In this document: positions 37,154-46,935 of the stretch, piece after piece
How the letters are laid out: the number at the start of each line of letters is the position of its first letter
Numbering within the stretch: the first letter of the stretch is position 1
Assembly (NCBI GenBank): GCA_947177425.1
Contig: CAMWUN010000015.1
Span: 1 to 64,000 of the forward strand
Length of the DNA: 64,000 nucleotides
Direction: 5' to 3'
Origin: an uncultured bacterium
Lineage (GTDB): Bacteria > Bacillota > Clostridia > Lachnospirales > Lachnospiraceae
Notes under the pieces: model-generated
Seen by the model: the letters and a program-made list of their open reading frames with translations, nothing else
The model's database searches: none
What the model was told of the DNA's origin: nothing
Made by a program: the position numbers and the translations under genes

Positions 37154-38515
37154 ATGGGTAATGAGATGAAGAAAGTCGGTTTTTTGGCGAAGTTTTCTAT
37201 TGGGTTCGGTGTCTTCGGACAATCACTTCTGACAGGTATTGTAACCAGCTATATCCTGTTTTTCGGTACGGATATTCTGGGAGTATCTGCGATGGCAATC
37301 AGTAACCTTTTATTGATTTCCAAGCTGTTTGATGGTGTGACAGATCTGGGAATGGGTGTTGTGCTGGATAAAACAAAAAGCAAAAACGGAAAGGCCAGGC
37401 CTTGGATTGCACGCGCTGTCATTCCATATGTCCTGTTTTCCATTCTTTTGTTTGGGGTGCCGCAGAATTTCGGAAATGGTATGAAGCTGGTCTGGATTTT
37501 TGTGGCATATAACCTGTACGCACTGGCTTATACCGCCCTTGGAATTGCTATGAACACGCTGAATATCCGTCTTTCAAGGGATGAGAAAGAAATTAATTCT
37601 ATCAGTACGGTATTGATGTTCGGCACGATTTTTGGAAATGTTGTGATTAATGCGGTTGCAGTAGGCGCTTTGACAGCGCTCAGCGGAAGCGAGACATTTA
37701 CACAGGCAGGATTTATGAAACTGACTGCAATTCTTGGAGCTGTATGTACAATCGGTGGGTTTGCTTCTTATTTCACGACAATGGAAATCCCTGATGATGA
37801 ACTGAAAGCAGAAGTAAAACCGTCTTCTGTGGAAGGGATTAGGAGTCTGGTTAAAAATAAATACTGGCTGATGCAGGTGGCAAATACATTCTTTATCTAC
37901 TTTGGCCTGAATGCGCGTTTGGCGGCTATGGTATATTATGGCATTTATGTCCTTGGAAATCCGGGATTAATCACCGTTCTGGTTATTGCTGATAATATTC
38001 CGGGACTTCTGGCTATGCCGGTTGCATTGAACATCTGCAACAAAGCCGGAAAGAGAAAAGCTTCTCTAATCGGCCTGTGCTGTACGATGATTGGCTTTGC
38101 ACTGATGTTCCTGAATATACATAACCTTCCGCTGTTCATTGCAGGTCTGGTCATCAAAGGGCTTTTCTTTGCCCCGGTACAGGGAGTCGGAAATTCCTTT
38201 ATTGTGGACAGTGCGGTATACGGTGAGTGGAAGACAGGTGTAAAAGCGGAAGGCATGGCATTCAGCGCAGTCAGTTTTGCAAATAAAGTCAGCAGCGGTC
38301 TGGCAGGGGTTGTTGTCGGATGGGTTCTGACATTGACCGGTTATGTGGCGAATGCCCCGCAACAGACACCGGCAGCTACGAATGGTATCATTTTCCTGTA
38401 CATTGGCGTGACATTTCTGTGTACAATTGGACAGATTATTGTGTTTGCCTGCTATGATCTGGATGGGAAAATCGGTGGTATCCGCAAGGAACTGGAGAAG
38501 AGAAACAATAAATAG
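37154..38515 (+). CDS. GPH-family (MelB-like) sugar:cation symporter
   Basis: 12-TM-like hydrophobic pattern; SKLFDGVTDLGMGVVLDKTKSKNGKARPWI is the classic GPH motif. Confidence 0.9.
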   Translation: MGNEMKKVGFLAKFSIGFGVFGQSLLTGIVTSYILFFGTDILGVSAMAISNLLLISKLFDGVTDLGMGVVLDKTKSKNGKARPWIARAVIPYVLFSILLFGVPQNFGNGMKLVWIFVAYNLYALAYTALGIAMNTLNIRLSRDEKEINSISTVLMFGTIFGNVVINAVAVGALTALSGSETFTQAGFMKLTAILGAVCTIGGFASYFTTMEIPDDELKAEVKPSSVEGIRSLVKNKYWLMQVANTFFIYFGLNARLAAMVYYGIYVLGNPGLITVLVIADNIPGLLAMPVALNICNKAGKRKASLIGLCCTMIGFALMFLNIHNLPLFIAGLVIKGLFFAPVQGVGNSFIVDSAVYGEWKTGVKAEGMAFSAVSFANKVSSGLAGVVVGWVLTLTGYVANAPQQTPAATNGIIFLYIGVTFLCTIGQIIVFACYDLDGKIGGIRKELEKRNNK

Positions 38516-38591
38516 GGCACAGGATATTCTGTATGCACACTGGCGGCCGGATTGCAGCCGCCTGCGTGTGTATGGAAGATTCTGCCAAGAG

Positions 38592-39701
38592 TTATATTTG
38601 GTAACGTTTGCGGTATTGCAGCGGTGTGACTCCGGTTATTTTCTTGAATGTCCGGATAAAAAACGTGACATCGCCATATCCCACGGCATCGGATATATTC
38701 TGTACGGAAAGCCGTGTATTCTGCAGGTAATCACAGGCGTGCTGTATACGGATCCGCTGTAGTGTCTGAATCACGGTTGTATTTGTATATGCTTTGAAAA
38801 CCCTGCTTAAGTAGGATCTGCTGATATAAAAATGATGTGCAATATCTTCGACGGATGTAGTCCGGTAGTTTTCCTGTATATAGGAAAGAATTTGCGGAAT
38901 ATAATCAATACCGGAAGAGGTATATTTGGAAAACTGCATGGTGTCGGAATGGTCGCGCTGCAGATATGTAAAGAACAGCCCAAGCATCAGATGGGTAACT
39001 TTCTGGCTGTAATTCTTATTTTCACATAGTTCCAGCATCATATCGAGTATCAGATCTTTGATTACATCATTTCCAGCAGTATCAAACAGAATATAATTAG
39101 GGGAAGTATTTTCATATAAAGTGTAACTGAAGAAATTAAATAAGGCGTGGTTTCCGACAACCAGGTTTGTCAGGGCATGTTTCATCGTACTGGTGCGGAT
39201 GAGGATGTTGATGACGATACTGTCATCAAAGACCGAGATGGTATGCTGCAGTTCTGGTGGTATAATACAAAGTGTGCGTTCTTTCAGACATATTTCTTCG
39301 GTCAGTCCGTTGTCATAATAGAAAGACTGGTTACAGCTTCCGCGGTATACGTAAGCCATTTCAATAAAACTGTGGGTATGCCTGAACAGAGGCAGATAGC
39401 GGGGATGTTTGCGGATGGATACCTCAAGGTTTTTCTGGAGCCAGAGGTGGTCTGAAAACCGGGAGCGTCCCTTGGAATCTGTTGCAATCGTACTGTTATT
39501 GTCAATGGAAGCATCAATGTTTTGAAACAGATTGTTTACGTCATTGGAAAGACCGTGATTTTCCTGAATCAGCCGGAACAGGAGATCCTCGGGAGTGGGG
39601 CGGCGGTGCTGTTGATAATAGGACTCCAGCCCGGTTTCAATGGCGCTGTATTGTTCCAGCCAGTTTATAATATCAGTACGATTCATCACAAACCTCCACA
39701 T
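38592..39701 (-). CDS. AraC-family transcriptional regulator
   Basis: C-terminal SVEDIAHHFYISRSYLSRVFKAYTNTTVIQTLQRIRIQHACDYLQNTRLSVQNISDAVGYGDVTFFIRTFKKITGVTPLQYRKRY. Confidence 0.9.
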   Translation of the reverse strand: MWRFVMNRTDIINWLEQYSAIETGLESYYQQHRRPTPEDLLFRLIQENHGLSNDVNNLFQNIDASIDNNSTIATDSKGRSRFSDHLWLQKNLEVSIRKHPRYLPLFRHTHSFIEMAYVYRGSCNQSFYYDNGLTEEICLKERTLCIIPPELQHTISVFDDSIVINILIRTSTMKHALTNLVVGNHALFNFFSYTLYENTSPNYILFDTAGNDVIKDLILDMMLELCENKNYSQKVTHLMLGLFFTYLQRDHSDTMQFSKYTSSGIDYIPQILSYIQENYRTTSVEDIAHHFYISRSYLSRVFKAYTNTTVIQTLQRIRIQHACDYLQNTRLSVQNISDAVGYGDVTFFIRTFKKITGVTPLQYRKRYQI

Positions 39702-39749
39702 TCATATAATTTATATTTTATTATAGCAGAATAAGAAAGGGAAACAAAT

Positions 39750-42554
39750 ATGATAATTCAAAATGTCAGAATCAATGGGATTGAGAATCCAAAGGGATTT
39801 CTTTACAAGCAATTGGACTGTTCCTGGGAAGTGACGGAAACTGACAGTAAAAAGCAGGTATCCGCTTCCATAGAGGTCAGCGGCAGTGAAACATTTGAAG
39901 ATATTATATATAAAAAAGAAGGCGCTGGTTTAAAACAGGGCGGAGAACCGCTGGAAATGGAACTGCGCCCGAGAACGGTTTATTATTACAGGGTAGCGGT
40001 TTATGGGGATGCCGGAGACAACGCAGTAAGCGGAATCTGTCATTTTGAAACTGGAAAAATGAATGAACCGTGGCAGGCAAAGTGGATTGGACCGGAAAAA
40101 AGAGACAGTTTTCACCCGGTTCTGGGCAGAAGATTTACATTGCGCGGACAGGTAAAAAGGGCAAGGCTTTACGTTACAGGTGTGGGACTTTTTGAAGCAA
40201 GTCTGAATGGGGAAAAGCTCGGGCAGGAATTTCTTGCCCCATATCTGAACAATTACGAGAAACATATTCAAGTGCTGACGTTTTCGGTAGAAAAATACTT
40301 AAAACAGGAGAATACGCTTGAGATTCTGCTTGGTAAGGGCTGGTATATGGGTGTCTTCGGCATGGAATTACAGGCGGAAAATTATGGAGACCGTATGTCT
40401 GCAATTGCAGAGCTTCATCTGGAATATACAGATGGAAGTGAGGAGGTGGTCGGAACAGATGAGAACTGGGAGTATTACGGGTCTGATATTGAAGACTCAG
40501 GAATTTACAGTGGTGAGATTTTGAACCGACAGCTTTGGGAAAACAGGAAAAATGAGAGGAAAGCTGTAGAAGTTCTGGGAATGCCGGGACAGGCGGATGA
40601 GGGACAAAATGATGGGAAAGTGGCTGTCACGGCTGTTTCTCTTATGGACCGCATGAGCCTTCCGGTTTTGGCTAAAGAGACCATTTTTGTGAAAGATATC
40701 TTCCGTACGCCGGCAGGAGAACTTGTATTGGATATGGGACAGAATTTTGCCGGCTTTGTGGAGTTTATAGCTGATTTTCCTACAGGAACCAGAATTGAAC
40801 TGGACTTTGGTGAGATTTTACAGGGAGGAAATTTCTACCGCGAAAATTACCGTCAGGCTAAATCCCGGTTTGTGTATGTTTCAAATGGCGAAAAGGAAGC
40901 AGTCCGTCCGCATTTCACATACTTTGGATTTCGGTATGTACGTGTCAGCGGATGGCCGGGAGAATGCAGGAAGGAAGATTTCGTCGGAAAGGCTTTATAT
41001 TCTGATCTTTCACGAACCGGATATATCACTACATCTCATAAGAAGATTAATCAGCTTTATAGTAATACGCTCTGGGGACTGAAATCGAATTTCCTGGATA
41101 TTCCGACAGATTGCCCCCAGAGAGATGAACGGCTGGGCTGGACCGGGGATGCCCAGGTGTTTGCACCGACAGCATGTTATCATATGGATACCCGGGCTTT
41201 CTATCACAAGTTCATAAAGGATTTGCGGGATGAACAGCAGTTTTTGGACGGCGGCGTGCCGAATTATCTGCCAAATTTCGGACATCGGGAGAATGTTGGA
41301 AGTATCTGGGGCGATATTGCAGCATTGCTTCCGCAGACATTATATACATATTACGGAAATCTGGGGGAGATGGAATATTGTTATCCGTTGATGAAGGATT
41401 GGGTAGATTATATCGACCAAAAAGATGCCGCACGCGGACGGCAGTATTTGTATAACTTTGGTTTTACATTCGGAGACTGGCTGGCGCTGGATGGAACGAC
41501 AGCATCCAGTTTTAAAGGAAATACGGATGACTCCTATCTGGCATCTCTGTATTACTGCCATTCTGTACAAATCGTAAAAGAGATGGCGGAACGTCTGGGA
41601 AAAGCAGAAGATGCGGCACATTATGCACAGTTGGAAAGGCTTATCCGCCAGGCGGTATATGACGAGTATTTCAGTAAAAGCGGGCGTCTTGCAATTGATA
41701 CCCAGTCGGCTTATGTGGCGGCGCTGAAGTTCAATATCTGCCCTGACAGGGAGCGGGTGACAGAGCAGTTTAAGGTTCGGCTGAAAAAAGACGGTTATCA
41801 GATTAAATGCGGATTTGCCGGGGCTCCGCTTTTGTGTATGGCACTTGCAGAAGCAGGATTGTACGAACTGGCATATGATTTTCTGTTAAACGAGCAGTTC
41901 CCGGGATGGCTGTATTGTGTCGGTCTGGGGGCAACGACAGTTTGGGAGCGCTGGAATTCTGTTCTGCCGGACGGTTCCATGAATCCGGCGGGAATGAATT
42001 CACTGAACCATTATTCCTATGGCGCGGTTATGGAATTTGTTTATGCCTATGTGGGCGGTATCCGTTCTATGGAACCCGGTTTTAAGCGGGCAATCATTGC
42101 ACCATGGCCGGATGTGAGAATTGGGAAGGTGGATTGTACTTATCATTCTGTCAATGGAAAGTACCGCTGTGCCTATGAAATATTACCGGACGGACAGATG
42201 CACGTACAGGTAGAAATCCCGTTTAACTGTGAGGCGGAGACAGAACTTCCGGCATATGCAGAAGGAAAAATGACTCTGTCCGCAGGAAACTATGAGTTTA
42301 CTTATACACCGGTGCGGGATTTCCGTAAACCATATCACCCGGGAACTCCGCTAAAAAGGCTGGCGCAGGACGCAAAGGCGGTAGAAATTCTTGGAAAATA
42401 TGTACCTGCATATGCGGGGATTGCAAAGTCTGGAGATTTGGAAATGGGGGCCAGTACGCTGATGGAGATGTCATTTAATGATTTCATTCCATGCGACCGG
42501 AAAAAGCTGGCGGCCGCAATGCAGGAAATAGAAAATATTGTTGTGGCAGTGTAA
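39750..42554 (+). CDS. Alpha-L-rhamnosidase, GH78-like
   Basis: SNFLDIPTDCPQRDERLGWTGDAQVFAPTACYHMD, GLGATTVWERWNSVLPDGSMNPAGMNSLNHYSYGAVMEF. Confidence 0.9.
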   Translation: MIIQNVRINGIENPKGFLYKQLDCSWEVTETDSKKQVSASIEVSGSETFEDIIYKKEGAGLKQGGEPLEMELRPRTVYYYRVAVYGDAGDNAVSGICHFETGKMNEPWQAKWIGPEKRDSFHPVLGRRFTLRGQVKRARLYVTGVGLFEASLNGEKLGQEFLAPYLNNYEKHIQVLTFSVEKYLKQENTLEILLGKGWYMGVFGMELQAENYGDRMSAIAELHLEYTDGSEEVVGTDENWEYYGSDIEDSGIYSGEILNRQLWENRKNERKAVEVLGMPGQADEGQNDGKVAVTAVSLMDRMSLPVLAKETIFVKDIFRTPAGELVLDMGQNFAGFVEFIADFPTGTRIELDFGEILQGGNFYRENYRQAKSRFVYVSNGEKEAVRPHFTYFGFRYVRVSGWPGECRKEDFVGKALYSDLSRTGYITTSHKKINQLYSNTLWGLKSNFLDIPTDCPQRDERLGWTGDAQVFAPTACYHMDTRAFYHKFIKDLRDEQQFLDGGVPNYLPNFGHRENVGSIWGDIAALLPQTLYTYYGNLGEMEYCYPLMKDWVDYIDQKDAARGRQYLYNFGFTFGDWLALDGTTASSFKGNTDDSYLASLYYCHSVQIVKEMAERLGKAEDAAHYAQLERLIRQAVYDEYFSKSGRLAIDTQSAYVAALKFNICPDRERVTEQFKVRLKKDGYQIKCGFAGAPLLCMALAEAGLYELAYDFLLNEQFPGWLYCVGLGATTVWERWNSVLPDGSMNPAGMNSLNHYSYGAVMEFVYAYVGGIRSMEPGFKRAIIAPWPDVRIGKVDCTYHSVNGKYRCAYEILPDGQMHVQVEIPFNCEAETELPAYAEGKMTLSAGNYEFTYTPVRDFRKPYHPGTPLKRLAQDAKAVEILGKYVPAYAGIAKSGDLEMGASTLMEMSFNDFIPCDRKKLAAAMQEIENIVVAV

Positions 42555-42725
42555 CCAAAACGCAAAGGATAAACTAAAGCAGGTTATGCTGCATGATTTT
42601 GAGCATCGAAAACAGCTATATCTGCAGCCTTGTATTCTTCAGACAAAAGAAATATAATGAGATGAATTGGAAACTTTATATGGATACATAGCATTGGAAG
42701 ATGCAGAAAAGCTGAAAGGAATCTC

Positions 42726-43415
42726 ATGGCAAACATTCTGATTGTTGAAGATGAAAAGAAAATGCAGGAAATTATTGCAGAATATATGCAGCGTGGCGGC
42801 CATACCTGCTTTACAGCGGACGATGGTGTGGACGCGTTAATGGAACTGAAAAACAATCCTATGGATTTGATGATACTGGATATTATGATGCCTCACCTTG
42901 ACGGTTTTTCAGTCTGCAAAATGGCAAGGGAAATGAGCAGTCTCCCCATTATCATGCTGACTGCCAGAGAAAGTGAGGACGATAAGCTGAAAGGCTATGA
43001 TTTGGGCGCGGATGATTACATGACAAAACCCTTTAGCCCTAAGGTACTTCTGGCAAAAGCAAACGCCTTATTGCGCCGTTCTTCCGTCCTCCCGGCAGAT
43101 ACATTGAATGCCGGAAAAATTTCAATTATATCCGCCTCACATAAGGTATTTTTGGATGGGCGGGAAATTGCACTGACTTACAAAGAGTATGAGCTGCTTC
43201 ATTTTCTTATGTCAAACCCCGGCCAGATTTTCAGCCGGGAACAGTTGCTCAACCGGATATGGGGATATGACTTTGAGGGAACCACCAGAACGGTAGACAC
43301 GCATATAAAAACCCTTCGCCAGAAATTAGGAGACGAGGGCAGGCATATCGTCACGCTCATCCGGTCCGGCTACAAATTTGAGATTCCACAAAGGGAGCCA
43401 TGGAGATTAACATGA
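42726..43415 (+). CDS. OmpR/VanR-type response regulator
   Basis: NILIVEDEKKMQEIIAEYMQ, LMILDIMMPHLDG, GADDYMTKPFSPKVLLAK, C-terminal winged helix GTTRTVDTHIKTLRQKLGD. Confidence 0.95.
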   Translation: MANILIVEDEKKMQEIIAEYMQRGGHTCFTADDGVDALMELKNNPMDLMILDIMMPHLDGFSVCKMAREMSSLPIIMLTARESEDDKLKGYDLGADDYMTKPFSPKVLLAKANALLRRSSVLPADTLNAGKISIISASHKVFLDGREIALTYKEYELLHFLMSNPGQIFSREQLLNRIWGYDFEGTTRTVDTHIKTLRQKLGDEGRHIVTLIRSGYKFEIPQREPWRLT

Positions 43416-44488
43416 AAATAAGCAATCATATAAATGTTTTTACCATCCGGAAGAAAATCCTGCTGGCTTCTAAACTGATGGGTATTATCCTAGTGGTATC
43501 GTATGTGTTTTCTACCAGGCTGCCCTTTAGTGAAGATGTTTCCCTTGCGCTCTGGCTTGCCTTTGTTGTCGCCTTAATCTGCGGGATTGATTTATGGATG
43601 GCCCGGTTTATTTCAGATCCTGTGTCCAGGCTGAATGATGCTGCCCGGCGCATGGCAAATTTAGACTTTTCCAAGCTTTGCAAAGTGACAGGCCGTGATG
43701 AATTCGGAGAGCTTTCCCACAGTCTGAATGTTATGGCTGAAAGTTTACAGGAAGCATTTTCAAAACTGGAAGATGCGAACAGGAAGCTGGAGCAGGATGT
43801 GGAGCAAAAAAAGCGTTTACTGGCCGAGCGGAAAGAGCTGGTGGACAACCTTTCCCATGAAATGAAAACGCCGCTGGGCATTATCCGGGCTTATGCCGAG
43901 GGACTGCAGGATGAAACAGACGAATCGAAAAGGCAAAGCTATAATCAGGTTATCATAGCGGAAACGGAACGCATGAGCAGCCTGATTACCTCCCTGCTTG
44001 ATCTGTCTGCACTGGAAAGCGGAGTTACACAGCTTTATCCGGAGCGCTTTGAGTTTGTTGAGTTTCTGGAAACTATTGCAGGGAGACTGCTGATCGATAC
44101 GCCGGACGCTGATTTTGAACTGCAATATGAATTGCCGGAGCATCCTGTTTATGTCAATACCGACAAGAGCCGGATGGAGCAGGTACTTAATAACCTGATT
44201 GTCAACGCAAAGAGAAATGTCCAGCCAGGCGGTGTTTTGAAGCTGTCGCTGAAAGAGCATGACAATATAATGGAGTTTTCAGTTTATAACCAGGGGACGC
44301 CTGTTCCGCAGGAAAATCTTTCAAAAATATGGGAGAAATTTTATCGGGATAAAAACACAAATTATAAAGGTTCAGGACTTGGTCTTGCCATTGTCGCACA
44401 GATCCTTTCCATGCAGCACTTGGCGTATGGCGCTGCAAACCAGTCTGAGGGCGTGATATTTTACTTTTCCATTCCCACTGTTATATAA
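43400..44488 (+). CDS. Sensor histidine kinase (HAMP/HisKA/HATPase)
   Basis: NLSHEMKTPLGIIRAYAEGLQ, NNLIVNAKRNVQPGG, GSGLGLAIVAQIL. Confidence 0.95.
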   Translation: MEINMKISNHINVFTIRKKILLASKLMGIILVVSYVFSTRLPFSEDVSLALWLAFVVALICGIDLWMARFISDPVSRLNDAARRMANLDFSKLCKVTGRDEFGELSHSLNVMAESLQEAFSKLEDANRKLEQDVEQKKRLLAERKELVDNLSHEMKTPLGIIRAYAEGLQDETDESKRQSYNQVIIAETERMSSLITSLLDLSALESGVTQLYPERFEFVEFLETIAGRLLIDTPDADFELQYELPEHPVYVNTDKSRMEQVLNNLIVNAKRNVQPGGVLKLSLKEHDNIMEFSVYNQGTPVPQENLSKIWEKFYRDKNTNYKGSGLGLAIVAQILSMQHLAYGAANQSEGVIFYFSIPTVI

Positions 44489-44490
44489 AA

Positions 44491-44674
44491 ACAAACACTG
44501 CCACGCTTCGCGAGCCAGTTTATTGTAACAAACACTGCCACGCTTTGCGAGCCAGTTTATTGTAACAAACACTGCCACGCTTTGCGAGCCAGTTTATTGT
44601 AACAAACACTGCCACGCTTCGCGAGCCAGTTTATTGTAAGAAACGCTGTCATGCTTTGCGAGCCAGAATATTTT
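44491..44674 (+). repeat. Tandem direct repeat, 37-bp period, about 5 copies
   Basis: AACAAACACTGCCACGCTTYGCGAGCCAGTTTATTGT at 44491 (1 bp short), 44527, 44564, 44601 and a degenerate copy at 44638. Confidence 0.95.
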
Positions 44675-44683
44675 AATGAAAAG

Positions 44684-44713
44684 CTTCGGTTTTAGAAAAC
44701 CGGAGTTTTTTTT
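44684..44713 (+). terminator. Rho-independent terminator
   Basis: CTTCGGTTTT / AAAACCGGAG 10-bp stem (one G-T pair) followed by T8. Confidence 0.85.
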
Positions 44714-44762
44714 GGACAATAATCTGAAACGCAGGGGGGAAGCATTTGGTGTCTAAAAAGAT

Positions 44763-44802
44763 TTCACATGGACTTCACATGGATTTCACATGAACTTCAA
44801 TG
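44763..44802 (+). promoter_or_regulatory. Direct-repeat operator, probable response-regulator box
   Basis: TTCACATGGAC-TTCACATGGAT-TTCACATGAAC-TTCAATG: 11-bp periodic direct repeats just upstream of the ABC transporter genes. Confidence 0.65.
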
Positions 44803-44894
44803 CACTTTTTTATTCTTACTCCATCACGGAAGGACTCCTTCTAAACAGCAGATATTTGAAATTGCACGGAAGGAGTACTTCGGAACTGGAGGTA

Positions 44895-45053
44895 ATGATT
44901 ATGTTTTTAGGTTTGGAATGGTACTGGTGGCTTGTTATTCTTGCAGCATTGGCGGTTTCTATCCCGTTTAAAGTAAGATTTATGAAATGGTGGAACCAAC
45001 GGGAGAAAGAAAAGAAGAAGGAACAGCATGGAAAATGGGGGGATGACGAATGA
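44895..45053 (+). CDS. Small single-TM protein upstream of the ABC transporter
   Basis: MIMFLGLEWYWWLVILAALAVSIPFKVRFMKWWNQREKEKKKEQHGKWGDDE; GGAGG RBS; 4-bp overlap with the ATPase gene. Confidence 0.65.
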   Translation: MIMFLGLEWYWWLVILAALAVSIPFKVRFMKWWNQREKEKKKEQHGKWGDDE

Positions 45054-45898
45054 TTGAAGTAAAAGATCTGACTTTTTCCTATGGGAAAGGCAAACAGGCA
45101 TTACATGGCCTGAACTTCACTGTAGGAGATGGGGAAATTTTTGGATTTTTAGGGCCGAACGGTTCCGGGAAGTCTACGACACAAAAGATACTGACAGGTA
45201 TTCTGAAAGGATATGGGGGCAGGGTATCCATGTTTGGAAAGGATTTAGGGAGCGCGCATACACAGGATTTTTTCCAGAAAATTGGCGTCCTGTTTGAATT
45301 TCCCTATCTGTATGCCAATTTAAGCGCCCTTGACAATCTGCATTATTTTTCATCTTTCTATCCAAAAGAGCAATTGCGGGATGCGGACGAACTGCTTGAC
45401 GAACTGGAATTTAAACAGGATTTTCGTAAGAAGCCGGTTTCTTCTTACTCAAAAGGGATGCGCCAGCGTGTCAGCATGGCGAGGGCTTTGATCAGCAGTC
45501 CGAAGCTTTTGTTTTTAGACGAACCCACCAGCGGCCTTGACCCTGCCGGAGCTGTTCTTTTCCGCAGAATCATAGAAAGCGAACGACAGAAAGGAACAAC
45601 CGTATTTCTGACAACCCACAATATGCTGGACGCTGATCTGCTCTGCGACAGGGTGGCCTTTATTTCAAATGGGAACATTGTTGCCCTTGATACGCCGGGA
45701 AATTTGAAGGAACTAAGCAGCGATCACAGTATTGCTGTGGATTATCTTTATCAGGGCAGGCGAAAGGAGCAAAGGGTTGAAGCCCCGGAACTAAAAACGG
45801 GCATTCCCTTTGCATATGACGAACTGCTCAGCATCCACTCAAAGGAACCGACCCTGGAGGATATATTCATCCAATACACAGGAAGGAGGCTGTCTTAA
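45050..45898 (+). CDS. ABC transporter ATP-binding protein (BcrA/lantibiotic-immunity-like)
   Basis: GFLGPNGSGKSTTQKILTG, SYSKGMRQRVSMARALISSPKLLFLDEPTSGLDP. Confidence 0.95.
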   Translation: MIEVKDLTFSYGKGKQALHGLNFTVGDGEIFGFLGPNGSGKSTTQKILTGILKGYGGRVSMFGKDLGSAHTQDFFQKIGVLFEFPYLYANLSALDNLHYFSSFYPKEQLRDADELLDELEFKQDFRKKPVSSYSKGMRQRVSMARALISSPKLLFLDEPTSGLDPAGAVLFRRIIESERQKGTTVFLTTHNMLDADLLCDRVAFISNGNIVALDTPGNLKELSSDHSIAVDYLYQGRRKEQRVEAPELKTGIPFAYDELLSIHSKEPTLEDIFIQYTGRRLS

Positions 45899-46935
45899 TG
45901 CGGATTAATAATGAGGAAAGCAGTAAGATGCAGTCGGGCTGGGCAGGAAAAGTTTTTATTCTGCTTAAAAAAGATTGCAGGATGCTGGCATCAGGAAAGT
46001 TTTTCTTTGTGGCTGTGGGCTCCCTTCTGCTTTATACATTGTTCATTAACCTTGGCTATTTGAAGTTTATGGATATGGGGATTTACAATGTATATCTTTA
46101 TGACCCGGCCGGAACACAGACCGGGGTTTCCCCTCTCGTCCATTCTGTGGCATCTTTGGAAGAACTGGATGCGATGCTGCTCAGGGATACTAACGGCGTT
46201 GGAATTAACATAAAGGATGGCAGGCCGGACATTGTACTCTATGCAGGGGCGGAAAAAATTGACTGCCATAGAGCGGATTACGCACTGTCTCTACTGTATC
46301 CCGGAAAGGAATATACGCCGGAAAGGGTGGGGAGTAACAGCCCGGAAATGAAAAAACGCAAAGAAATCACCTGCGAACTGCTGTTTATTGAGATTGTTGC
46401 CGTGGGTTTTTTGGGGATTGCGTCTGTGCTGTTCAAAGAAAAGCAGATGGGTGTGATTCGTGTCCATGCTATTATGCCGTTTCGGAGAAGCCTGTTTGTA
46501 TTTTCCAAGGTCTTTCTTTTTCTGCTGTCGGATTTGGTTTTTGCAGTTCTGCTGACTTTGGTTAATGTGGGACTGGCAGAGACAGGAGAAATTTTGCCTG
46601 CCATACTGATACAGACAGCAATCCTGTCTCTGATTATGGCGCTTACAGGTTTTGGCTGTGCAATGCTGTTAAAGGACTTCAGGCAATTTTCGCTGGCTTA
46701 TCTGGTGATTGCGCTTTTGGCATCGACCCCTGTTTTTCTGGCAGCCAACACCTCGATCAAAATGACATGGATTCTCTACCATCCCTTTTATCATGTGTAT
46801 ATGGGGCTGAAAAACGCATTTTTTGGTATAACCGTTGTAAGTCCGGTTTATTATATTTGTGCTGTGTGTGCAATTATCCTGCTTTTTGGCATTGCTTCTG
46901 CAGCGTTCCGTAGGGAAATGGGAAAGGAGGGCTAA
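45898..46935 (+). CDS. ABC transporter permease
   Basis: Multiple TM segments; overlaps the ATPase and next permease genes. Confidence 0.8.
   Translation: MRINNEESSKMQSGWAGKVFILLKKDCRMLASGKFFFVAVGSLLLYTLFINLGYLKFMDMGIYNVYLYDPAGTQTGVSPLVHSVASLEELDAMLLRDTNGVGINIKDGRPDIVLYAGAEKIDCHRADYALSLLYPGKEYTPERVGSNSPEMKKRKEITCELLFIEIVAVGFLGIASVLFKEKQMGVIRVHAIMPFRRSLFVFSKVFLFLLSDLVFAVLLTLVNVGLAETGEILPAILIQTAILSLIMALTGFGCAMLLKDFRQFSLAYLVIALLASTPVFLAANTSIKMTWILYHPFYHVYMGLKNAFFGITVVSPVYYICAVCAIILLFGIASAAFRREMGKEG

Noticed and set aside
37154-42554. GPH symporter / AraC / GH78 rhamnosidase as a novel system
   Set aside because: Ordinary rhamnoside-utilisation locus architecture; nothing unexplained seen.
44491-44674. 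CRISPR-like array
   Set aside because: Units are contiguous 37-bp tandem repeats with no unique spacers and no cas genes nearby.
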